A DNA stretch of 64,000 bases, taken from assembly GCF_030463565.1 (NCBI RefSeq), contig NC_134655.1:2554372-2618371 (forward strand). The letters are read 5' to 3'. The position numbers were made by a program, and so were the translations under genes. Below the pieces are notes generated by a model. That model searched no databases and was not told where the DNA came from. It worked only from the letters and a program-made list of their open reading frames with translations. Position 1 is the stretch's first letter. Every line of letters begins with the position of its first letter. Shown piece by piece: positions 1 through 12,100 of this stretch. Source of the stretch: Pelecanus crispus (taxonomy: Eukaryota > Chordata > Aves > Pelecaniformes > Pelecanidae).

Positions 1-96
1 CTTCTGAAGGGTGTCAGGACTTGAATATATTTTGCATGAAAATCTTCAACCAAGTGATTTGTTCAAATACCAATGTAGTGATTCTTTTCCATATAG

Positions 97-155
97 GGGA
101 ACTCCTATGAATCTAAACTTAAAAACGGGTAGAGGCTATGGAGCATCTGCTTCAG
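97..155 (+). CDS. FIP1L1: FIP1-like exon a (first exon in window)
   Basis: The acceptor is TTTTCCATATAG and the donor is CAG/GTATTG. It encodes [19 protein letters not shown], matching the family stretch G-T-A-P-V-N-L-N-I-K-T-G just before the Fip1 conserved domain. It starts in phase with one leading base, so at least one more coding exon lies upstream of the window. Confidence 0.88.
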
Positions 156-3100
156 GTATTGCTGTTATTTTTATCCTTCACCTTTTGCAATATTTCACTT
201 ATCTAGCACTGATGGCTGGAGCAGCTGCAAATCTTGGTCTCTGTTTGGAAGGACATAAAATTAGCACATCTTATTTAAACTAGGAATAGTAGGTGCGTTT
301 CCTAAAGATAAGCGCTCCTAGGACAGTCTGAGGGTCTGGGGTGCAATGGAATGATTTAATTACCCACCGCTGAAGAAGCTGATTATAATTCTATTTAAAC
401 TAGAAAAAAAGACATTGATTATTACTTTTATAGTAAAAAACCAGAATATTTCTAAACTATATTGTTTCACTAGGGCCAAACATTCTAAATTGCCTGGAGA
501 AGAACTTTTAACTCTGTGGTCAGTATACTCAGCTACTTGCAGTGTAAGATACTAAAAGAAACAAACTCTGGCCTTGCATATTTCTGCAGACGAAATTTTC
601 CCCACCATTCAGTTTAGTTTATACTGTATATTGAGGCTTGGATTCCGTCCTTCCTCGTATGTGAGACTGTCCTTTCATGGACTTCGTATACTTCCTTGCA
701 TTCATTTCTTTATGCAAATGACTTATCTTCTGGTTGAAAAAAATAAGAACAAATTCCCCTTGAAGATTCTGTACCTGACAGATTTTTGCTGACTCCAGTT
801 AGTACACAGTCCACTTAAGACTAATCCTGAAAAAGTCTCTTGTTATGAGAAAAATGTGTGTATCTTGGGAGGGAAAAATAAATATTTTGCCTGGGGACAA
901 TAATAATTTTTTTTCATTTGGGGTAAATTTCATGCATGCTCTAACAATTTACTCTGTCTGTAGTACCAGTCTGGGTTGAATTTGCTTCTCTGCTGTTCAA
1001 CTGCAAGTGCTGTATACCCTGGCTATTTATTTATAGAATGACTGAAGTAATTTTTATGAAAAGTTGATTGTGGTTACCTACGTGCTATAAAGGCAGCAAT
1101 GAATTCACAGTAGCACTTTATTTTTGACTGGTGTAATTTACTCAGCAAATTAGTGGATTAAAGGCATTGCATTAAAAGTAGTAACGGTTTCTCTGTCTCC
1201 AAAGCCAAGTTGCAGCCCAAAGGTATTGACTTAGATGCCGCAGGGAATATAAATGGATTGCCTGTTATAGAAGTGGATTTAGATTCATTTGAAGACAAAC
1301 CGTGGAGGAAACCAGGTGGGGCCTCACAGTTTCTTGTGGTAAATACTTTCTCCGGTTTTAGTTGTGTCTCTTTAATTTCACATGTAATTTCTGTCCATTT
1401 ACTGCTGCCAGGGAACAGGGAAATCAGAACAATGCGTATTGCTCAGCCTCTGATGCCTGTCTAGACAATCAGTGACATTTACTGATTGATCAAGCCATGC
1501 TTCTACCTAAAATTGGGTTGCATTTACTCTATTAGTTTAACTGCCTTGAAGGGAACAACTTTTTTTTTTAATGTTCCATTTTATTAATTCCCTAGTTCCA
1601 GAAAATATTGCACTGATACTGATATGCTAATGTTTGTTGGCCTTAAAGTCAATTGAGTAGGATCAGGATGTGGCTGTTGGTGATGTGTGGTCTCCTCTTC
1701 ATGTGCAGCAGCTCGCTTATTCTGTCTCACTGTGGCCAAGCTCAGAGTCATCCCCGTGCACCCTTCTCAGTTGGGTCCTGGGGATGTCCACACTTCTGCA
1801 GGGAAGTACCCCTTGCAGAGGGCAGCGACGGTGGGAATTACCATGCGAGCCCATGTCATGACAGGAAAGCTGCCTGTTTGTGTTGAATTCTCCTGCTGCA
1901 AAGAATTGAATAAAAGGAAGGAAAACACTGTCTACTCTGACAAGAAAGGCTAGGATTTTTCTTTCAGAAAAGCTGCATTGCCTAATACTTTGCTAGATTC
2001 TGCCCCTAGGTGCATGATTGCGAGTGAGCAGTTCCCACTTATTTTTTCTGGACAAATATTATCTAGACTGTGTCCAGACATATAGTGCTTTGCGCAGCAG
2101 GTTTTAATATGTACATGGTCCCTTTTGTCTTCCTGATTACTATTAGGGAGATTTCTACTCAGTAAGCGACTCTTGCATGACAGCTGTAGGATGCTACAAA
2201 TAAACTTCTGGTTTTCATCTGAATTTGATACAAAAGTAAATGAAGGAACCATAAAGATCCAAATTTTTGCTGTGCTACTGTCATAAAACATGCTATGATG
2301 AAATGCTAACTGAAGCAAAAAATCCACTTGCCTCTTCTCAGAAATACTACTTCTCCCCGCCAGCCCCTGTGCTTTATTTACTTTTCAGAAATATTGCTAT
2401 GCTAAGTAAGTAGTGCTTTTATAAGGTTGTCTGCAGTGCGTATTTGGTATCTCTTGCCCACCTGAAATGAAGAGCATCGGAGTACATGACAGTGCTGATA
2501 ACTACATCAACGTGTCATGGTATCAAACCAGCACTAAAGCTCTCTGTGATGAATAGTAGCTAGTACAGACGTGATAGAAAATGTAGCCTTTCTTCTGCAG
2601 GGGATTTCCCATCAACTGTGAAATGAGAAAGAGGGGGCTAGGAAGAAAATAAGTTAGAAGGAAAACAATGAAGTGAAGTTCAGAGATAAAGCATGGAAAT
2701 CGTTGTGGTCACGCTGACATCCCTGGACCAAAATGAAGCCAGCTAGCCTTAAAACAGTGTTGAAGTACGAATAGAGGGAAGATGTCTGCAGAGGTGTGGC
2801 CTGTAAGTTTATTTTAGATGGCAAGTAGCTTGTTACTCAACAGCCTTTCAGGTTTATATCCTTTAAAGTTAATTGTTCAGCACGTTGTTTAAGTGAGGGA
2901 CAGGAAGAAGAAATACAGTGTGCAAGAACTGATAAAGGGCTGAAATATAGGCTGATAAAATAGATATGTAAATGTCATGTTGCTGAGTCTGTGTTGGTGA
3001 AATTTGCATATTTGGGTGGTACAACAGGAAGAGCGGCCTACCTAGAAGATAAACTTAAACCTTGCTGTGTAGATGCTAGCTCAGCACGGTCAAAGGGTTT

Positions 3101-6100
3101 TACTTAGCCCTTATGTATCAGCTCCTTCTTTTAGAATGGGTCTGTGTAGGACTACCTTTGAGAGGAGGATGTTTGAGGGACACCTCAGTAGGGCCAGGAG
3201 ATGCTTTGTAATGCTTCCTGTTGTGAGGTACGCCTTACAGAGCTAGCTGCAGCTGTGTTTGTCTCTCTGCATCTACGTTTTCTTGGCAAGCAGTTTGTGG
3301 CCGCCTCTCTTACTCAGAAGTGCTCATGCTGAATTGGCACATTTCACAGAAGACTGTCAAAGTAAGATAACAATCTTGGAAGGCTATAGTTAGGATCATG
3401 ACTAAACTGTGATTACTTGCGTAGTCTGAGACATATCAATAAAAACTTCCACTTTAGCCCCGTTTCACAAAATGGGTGAGTCCCAGAATCTCTTCTCAAA
3501 ACAGCAAAGGCAATGATCGTCGGGAGCAGAACATGTTGGCTTAGCTCTGCCAAGAAAACGGTTCTTTGGCACCATCCTGGTTTCGTGGTGGTAGCTGGAA
3601 CCGTCATTCCTGTGCTCTCCCCAGCACTCAACTCATTTGGACTATTGGAAGAAACCAGTCTGAAAAAATCCAGTTGGTGAATAAGTGGTTGCAGGCATGT
3701 CTCTTAATAGCCTGCATACGTGCTGTATTCTGTCCCAAATGGTCCCACTGCTGTTCAGGCTGTAGTCCCCCTCCCACAGAAGGGTGCAGCCATCTCCGCT
3801 GTGGCACACACCAGCTTTCTGACAGAATGAAATGGAGAGTAAGCTGTGTTCTCTAGAAGATTCTTGTTTTCTTAACTCTTCATTTAAGCAGTTAAAGGAC
3901 AATTTGAGAATGCAAGTCTGCTAGAATCCCTATGTTAACTTCTACTCCCTTTGTTAGGTGCTGATCTTTCTGATTACTTTAATTATGGATTCAATGAAGA
4001 AACATGGAAAGCTTATTGTGAAAAGCAGCGACGGCTTCAGCTTGGACTGGATCCTGCTCCTCCCATCAGCACTGAAAATAAGATCACGGTAGGTGACGTG
4101 TTACTCCTGCATATGGCTACAATAAAACTGGGACTTGTTTTTGTAATCACAGAGATGAGAGTATAAGAGCAGAAGATACCTTAATACCTAACTGTTCTGT
4201 GTTCGTTTCAGTGATGAGAAACATAAAAATGTATCTTTAAAGATTAAATCTCTCTGCTGAAAATCTTTTCTCTACAGAACGAACAGTTCCAGCTGCCTGA
4301 CAGGTAGCTCTACAGTAGCAAGACTTGAGTGAATTTCCAGTTGACTTTGAGGCTGTCCAGCCATAGGGGTGTCTGGTTGGAAGATCCTGTGGATGTGAGA
4401 GGTGTAGAGAGGGGAGCTGGGCATCCATGGCTGTTTTGCTTGGTGCTGTTGACGGTTGCAGTTGTGTGGCTGCCTTTTGCGTTTGGAGACTGCTTTGGCC
4501 ATCAGCCTTTGCAGAAGTCCATCAGGTGGCTGACAGCTGTTAATCAGAACTTCAGCCAAAGAGTCAATACAGCAAGTATTACTATTTCCAGTTTTGACTT
4601 AAGGACTACGTGAAACAGGATACGAGATTATTAAACTTTTGGACTTCTAACAGGACACAGTGGACAGCAGGCTGAGGCTGGAATAGCCGGCTAGTTTACA
4701 GAAACGTCTGCCGCCTTGACCGAAGAATAGGTTGCTTGTTCGCAAGAGCCCTGTTATTGTTCCTCAAGGGAGCCCTTTTCCTTTGCTGTGAGTTATTCTC
4801 TGATGCTACGTTCAGTTGAAAGTAAAGGCATTAAACCTATGTGTTACGTATTGCCTTCCATAGGTTCAGCAAGGAAGAACAGGAAATGCTGAAAAAGAAG
4901 TGGAAAACAACATCATCAAAACAGAATTCAAAACGGACTTCTTGGCTCTGGTGGGAGGACGCATGAAGGCTGGGCCTCCTCCTAACAGGTAAGGGACGAT
5001 GCAGACATAAAGCCTGTGTGCACTGTGTTCTTCATAGGGGTAGCTGGGATCCGCCTGGGCTGTATCTGCATCTCCTCCAGCCTGAAACAGGAGAAGCTTT
5101 TAAACTTTACAGGAAGCTACGGTGGTCACTCAGTAACTGTTGTCTTCAGCAGTGCTATCCTGAGGGTTGTGCAACCTTTGCCTGCCTATTTGCCTCTCCT
5201 TGGTGATATCCTCAGCATAGTGCTGTGCAGGGAGGGAAACCTAGATCCCAGCTGAAGGGGCACATCTCTGGGAGTAGAAAAAAACAAGGCAAATACCTCA
5301 GCTTTGAGGGCTTACATTGCTGGCTGCTTATGCTTACTTGGCTTATTCTTACTCCCACGATGTTAATCTTTGCCTGCTGAAGTGGATTACATGTTTGGCA
5401 GCTGATAAGAGGAGCTATTGGTTTCTGAACCTGTGTGCTGCGCTGTTTGGTGCTTGCTAATTACTTATTTTCTCCAATGAGAGAGAGGATCCAGAAGGCT
5501 GGACAAAGCAAAACAATTGAGTCATTTTGATGGGCAGCCTCTGCTGGGAAAACCACGTTGACCTTACAAGGCTGATGGGTTTTTATCAAAAGCTTCAGAA
5601 AAACAACGCTGTGAAGAACAACTTTGGGATCTGGGTGTTTCTGTTGCTTTATTCACATTATATCTTTTGCACACCTGTCTTGCAGAAATCAGTCTTGCAT
5701 TCCAACTTTTCACTTTGTCTGAGAGAGAACCAACTATCTGCTTCAAGTATAGGCTTTAAAGATCTACTTCATTGGTTTGCATTTAAGCACTTTGCTGACA
5801 TTTCTGTCCCCCTTCATAGTGCCATCAAAGCAGTCAGGTTTGTTTCCAGCTGTTAGAGATTTTCAAAAATCTACACCATTGCAAAATAAGCCGATGCTAT
5901 TGTAACTCTACAGCATTTTTGTCTGTTTTAACTTGCAGTCTGGTTTTGAAAGTACTGACACATGAGGTTCTGTTCGTGCAGCAGAGCTTTTGGTCAGGAC
6001 CAGAATGAGTATCTTCATACACTGCAGCAGCATCAAAAACCATGGGCTTAGCAATGAGTTGGATTTGTTTGGGTTTTTTTGTGTTTTATGGTTTTTTTTT

Positions 6101-9100
6101 ACTGAAACAAAGTGAGCAGATTTCAGTGAGAAAACTTTATCTCACCAACTAGCTGGCATTTTGTCTAAATTTCCTACTGAGATAGAAAATTCTGCTGTCT
6201 AACTTGGAAAAGAGCTGAGGTTTTTCTGTCCTAACTGCAGGAAAACACGTTTAAGGCCATACTTACACAAATCAATTGTTGCGTGACTGTAGGATGAGGG
6301 ATTCCTAAACTTCAGTTGCGGGCACTTCTCTCTCTCACAAACGGTTACTTGTGGTGACCTTACAATGAGCTCCTATAAAAATGTTCTTCCCCCAGGTGTG
6401 ACCTGGGTATGGAGATGAAAGAACAGGGAAAGTTGTAGGTTCTGTGACTGATTTCCTCTAGTGCATAGACAGCACTGTTTCTTGGCTATATTAATATATT
6501 TTTGCTCAAGGATCTGGCCTTGATTTCATTGAAGGCAGTTGCAAAACTTTTGACTTTAATAGAAACAGAGTAGGCCCCAGGGAGGCAGGCTAGAAAGTGT
6601 CTGAGAATCTGATCTGTAAATAACTTCAGTGGTATCAGCAGCACTTGGAAGATTGGACAGAAAGCAGGAAAAATCTGGTCTGATAACATTAAAGGCTTCT
6701 CCTGATAAATATTCTCCACTTTCTCTGAGCCTGATCTGGGAATGATTATTCAAATCTGGAGAGCGAGTAAAGGATTTCAGTTCTGAACCAGAGTGTGCAA
6801 TCTGTTACTATGCTTGCATGTGGTAATGCTTTGGATCATGTTTCTAGGTGTTCAGAGAGACCTAACTCACCCCTGCAAGCAGAGCTCAAATTGCTCAAAA
6901 GTGAAAAAGGACTTCTCATTCACCTCTTGTCCAATTTGAGCGCTGCCTCTAGAGACTTTTTTCCCTGGTGGAAAAGAATCTATGAGAGAAGTCTGTCTAA
7001 TAGTGGGGAAAACTGCTCCTTCTAATGTCTTTGAGCCTAAAAAGATGCATCTGCTTTGTACCAGGAAGCTGGGTGGGACAATTGATGTGATCGGTGGCCA
7101 GGCAGGCACAATTAGGAGAGTAGAAGGAAGACGTCGTGATAAGCATGCCTCCGAGGAAAACCCAATTCAGGTAAAGTTTTGCGCCCTCTTGACAAATTAC
7201 TGATTTTATTGCACTTCTGGTGAACCCTGAGCAAATGTCTGTGCATTCCTGACCTCCCATGTCACTGTTTCTGTCTGCAAAGCAGTAGGTAGTATATCAA
7301 CCCTGTCGAGGCGTATGCATGTATCGTTCCCTTCTGCAGGTCGAATTAACTTCTGTGTTAAAAGCTTTATCTTGCTAGGAGCTAGGATTGTCCTTTAAAG
7401 ACTAGCCTTCCCATCTGAGTGGTGAGGCCCAAGTTCCTTTTCTCATCAGCTCTCCCAAAGTATTCTTTGGGGTGTGTAGCTGGGAGGCTCTTATGTGGAT
7501 TATTCCCTTCCCCTCCACTGTCAGGTTGGAATCTCCAGTTCTGCAATGGAGGATTTCTACTTGGGGCTTGTGTTTCTTTGTACTTTGAAGTAACATTTAG
7601 TCTAAGCATCGTTAGATGCAGCCCGCTCTTCAGGCTTAGGGTGGGCCTGTGTTACTGGATCTTGTCTCTTACAAGAAATAAAAGCCTGGGGTTTAAAACG
7701 GGGCTCCGTTCTGATCTTGCATGTCCAGTGTATGACAGTAACGTTCTGGTTGGCTTCTAGGTAGGAAGCTGCTATGTGTAGGGTTTGAGGACCATCTGCC
7801 AAGAACTCTTCTCTTAACCACCTTCCTCCTAGCAACCACTCCTAAATCACGAAAAGAAAAACCCAAATATGGAACCTTTCCCCTGTCTAGATGCAATTCC
7901 TCGTTTTGTTTTTACATGTGTTTGTGGTCTGTTTATTTTTTTTAGTGGTCGGTTTTCCAAATTTTGCCTACAATGGCCCCAAAAAAAGAGTTTGCCTAAG
8001 AGAAAGAATTTGCTGGGAAATGGTTGTTGCTCCTCCCACTTACAAGCATTGATACCTGTATTTCCAGGTCATTCTGGTATCTCTGCATATCGATCATTCC
8101 TTCAGCAGTAGTGGGTATGTGACCTGCTTTTGTCAGACAGATGTGAATCCAGTCTTCCTTTGACCTCCGTGGGCACAACCTAGAGCAGAATTTGGCCTCT
8201 TGCTGCCCTCGGGAAAGATAAATTGGGTTAAAAGAAAAAAAGGAAGTGCTACTGTGTCACCCTCAAATATGGCAGCTTTTAATCTGAAGCCTGTGTCGGT
8301 GGCAGTTCCTGTGAACAAAAGGTGATCGTAACACTGAAATGTCAGCTGTCTTGCACAGTTGTGTATACAGCTCGAATCTCGTCTCGCTGCTGTTCTGCGT
8401 GAGAGAAGATACCTCGCTAAGTGTGTTGATTGCTTTGATCAACCTTCCTTCCTCCCCAAAAGATGTTATCCCCTGGGTATAGCATGGCCTGGTCTTTCCA
8501 GGTATTGCAGTGCTGCCTGGTTTGGTGATATGCTCCCTTTCTGCCAGCACAGCGAGTGAGGTCGTAGCTGCAGGAGCCAAGAGATTAAAATGCTCTCTTC
8601 TCGTTCCTCTGCCTTCTAAGGTCCTTGGAGACCACGGAAGTAAGCCACAGCCCCCCCAGCAGCCCCAGCAGCCATCGCAGCCCCAACAGCCACCTCAGCA
8701 GCAGCCGTTTGCACCACCAGCAGGCCCACCGCCTCCCCCGCTCGCTGGGCCACCTCCACCACACTTCCTCCACCCTCCTCCACCAGTTACTTCTGTTCCA
8801 CCTCCCCTGCATCCTCCAGGTACGTGTTCACACGGCAATGGACGGCAGCCTGAGGCTGCAAGCTAGGACGTCCCAGGCTCGCAGCGAATCAAAGGTTTAA
8901 TCGGTAGGTGCTATGGGACAGTCGAGCAATCGGGTAACAGGTCCTTACACCTGGCCAGTCTTTGTTCAGTGTTTCCATCACCCTGTTTAGCATTTGCCCT
9001 TGCTGCAAACGTGGCAGCTGTTCCTTGGAAAAAAACTCTAGGCTTTGTTCCCGTGAGCGAGCCTTTGGGTGCTACCAAGCCATTCGCTTTATTGATAAAT

Positions 9101-12100
9101 ATAAAGAAATGGGTTCCTGTTTATCTGTGGAGGAAGCTAAGAATGTAGGAATTGCTATCCTGTGTCGGATCAGCAGACAGTTTAGTTCAGGATCCTGTCT
9201 GGCTAGAACTGATTCCGAATGTTTCAAGGGCGATGCTGGAATTGGCAATTCTGCAACAGCAGCTCTAACAAACAACTTTCCTCCTAATCCAGGTCAGTTC
9301 TTGGTTGGTTTATGCCTTGAAGTACCAAGATTTGTATCTTTCTGTGTTTGTTTCTGTGCATTTTATTGTACCAACTGCCACTGCAGAATGATTCTCACTG
9401 CTCCTAGAAGAGCCTAGTGTCCAATGCAGACATTAGAGCAGTGCTTCATTTTAAAAGCAAAATATAAATAATACAAAGGAGATCTTTACCACGGGTTTCT
9501 AGCCCATAGGGGGTGGTCAGTCCTCAGCATTGACAAGTTTGTGTGCTCTTACCAATAACCAGATGGGTTTGTATTGTGCTGAGAGCACTTGGCACTTGAG
9601 AAGACACTGTCGAGCTAAGTCCCGTGTCTGCAGGAGTGCCCCTTGCCTCTGCAGTTACAGGCTGAGTCCTGAATCCTATTGAGATAGTGGAGGTAAAAAC
9701 TCTAAAATTTTTTTTTTCTACTTTGTTGTCTTGAGCATCATGTTACAGAACAGATTCACTGTCTCTTCTGTGCATGTAATAACTCAGTTTCCACAAAGTT
9801 TCTTAATGCATCTGCAACACAGAGGCCAGTAGTGCTCTTCCTGGGCACCAGGCAAAATAGGGCAATACTGGTGGAGAGAACAAAGAACTTTGCAGCTGAA
9901 CAGGCCAAATTTGCGTACTCGTGCAGCGTGTTGCAGGGGGCACAGGGTCATTTTTCTGTTGACCCTTTTCAGTGCGAGTTTACAGACGTACTGGCCACGG
10001 CCTAAGACACATTTTTCTGTCTTCACTTCCTACGAAGTCTGCGCATCTTCAGATCCAGCCGGAGTCATGTCTGTGCCCCTGTTGCTTCTGGCTTAAATAG
10101 TGCATCGAGGCTGAAGCGAAGGCCAGGCTCTGGGCTTTCCCTGGTCCTGTAGGCAGCAGCCAGACTTCTGAGAAGTCACCAGGAGCGTGTTGTGCAGTAA
10201 CTCCTATATTTTGCACTGGCTCCACATGCAGAAGATACAGAATTAAAAAAAGTACGGTCAAGGCTTTTAATCTGAGGAGGATTATTACTGCAGTACTTGC
10301 TGGTGGACCATGGTAGCTTTTCCTACCGCCTTTCATTAAAATGACTGGCAAAAGCAAGATAAATTGTTCATGCGTTCTTTTGGTCGTTGACCAGGGTGTC
10401 TGATTTCACTATGCAGTTATGATTGACTTGTAAAAAAAAAGTTTAAAAAAAACCCAAACCAATAGACAAGCAAAAGGACACACTAGCATCTGCAGGTTCT
10501 CCTCTCCAGCTCCTTCCGCTGTTCTGAAGGCCAAACCAATCGTTTGTGTGTTGACGCTTGGAAAAAGGAATTCTGCATTGTAAGAGAGCAGCAACATTTA
10601 AAATTAGAATATAAAGGTAAAGAGATCATCACTGGGGAAAATGATACAGTTTGTAGGCTAGTTACTGCTTAATAGCACCAATTTTTCTGCTGGTCTGTTT
10701 TGCTCAAATATGTGAAATGTATTCAAAAGCATGGTTTTAGGTTTAGCTTGAGGAACGGAGATGATGTGCTTTACTTGTTGTCCTCACTTGTTTTGCTTGC
10801 TTGTTTATTTCTGTAGGTCTGCCACCACCCGGTCCTATTCCAGGTAGGTGTTAACTTGCTCTTAATAACAGCAATGATTCTGACCCCACAGATGGCCCTA
10901 TCTGAACATTTTGGATTAAGTTACACGAGATAGGGTGACACCAAGACCCGTTTTAGAGCACAGTTAATTTAAGGCTAACAAACTCCAATGCAGCATTGAA
11001 CTCTAGCTGTTTATCTTATATTCTGGCCCTAAACACTAATCTGTAGGACGTCTTAATGCTATCTTGTTCTGTCTCTGAAGACCAATCTAGAAAGTGAAAC
11101 AGAGAACTTCAGATGGCAAAAGCCACTTACTTAGATTTGAAATGGTTTAGTTCTTGTTACGGCATTTGCACAGCAAAAGTCTGAGTGACAAATTGGTGCT
11201 TTGTGTAGGAATTTGGAGTGTGAGACTGAGCAGAACAAATGCCATTTCCATCAGAAGCCTTTGCTCCCTGGTATGCAGTAGAGATGGTGAATACTAATAA
11301 AGAAATGTAACAACCAATCTTGTGCGTAAGTTAAGAACCCCACTAATTCAGAAGTACTATAAAAATTAGTTTCCTCTAGCTGTAATTCTTTTTTTTTTTT
11401 TTAAACTGGAAATTTTGCCTAGTCCAGAGAAAACAAATTTAGCTGTTTGTATAGCAGACCGTTTGGAGCGATAGTTCTGACCAGATGCCGTACGCCTGAA
11501 AATCCAAGGCTGATGGTGACTGCGTATATGCGGTCAGGCCACTGCCTCTGTGCTATACTGTACACTTGATTCACGTACTTGCAACAGGTCTGCACCCAAA
11601 GCACTTTGGACTTTGATGTGCCTGTCCTCACTGTATGTCAGACGTGTCAGACTTGATTCACAGCTTTTGTGTCCGTGCTTTTGTGTTGATGCTCTGCCCT
11701 GGGCTTCCCAAATGGAAATACGGAAAAGCTACGCTAGCTGGGCTGTCCCTCAGACTGAGAAAATTCCTGTGGTTGTTAAAATGTCACTTTTCATACTCCT
11801 CTCAATGTGCAATAATATTGCAGAGCTGGTTTTCGTTGTTGTACTGGAAGGAACCTGCTCATAGTAAGCTTGGATTTAGAACTATATTGTAGTGAAAATG
11901 GATGCAAACTGGTGTTGATTGTAGACATTGCAGCGCCCAGTCGCTAGTCGAGTGCGTTTAGATTAAAGTTGTTTGGGAGGAGTGAGGTGGACGAAATGGC
12001 CAGGCTGTTGCAAAGAACTTCCACTCCAGGTAACTGGGTTGGAAAGGGTGATGAGGAGAATACCTGCTAATTACGATAATGATGATGATCCACCACCATT

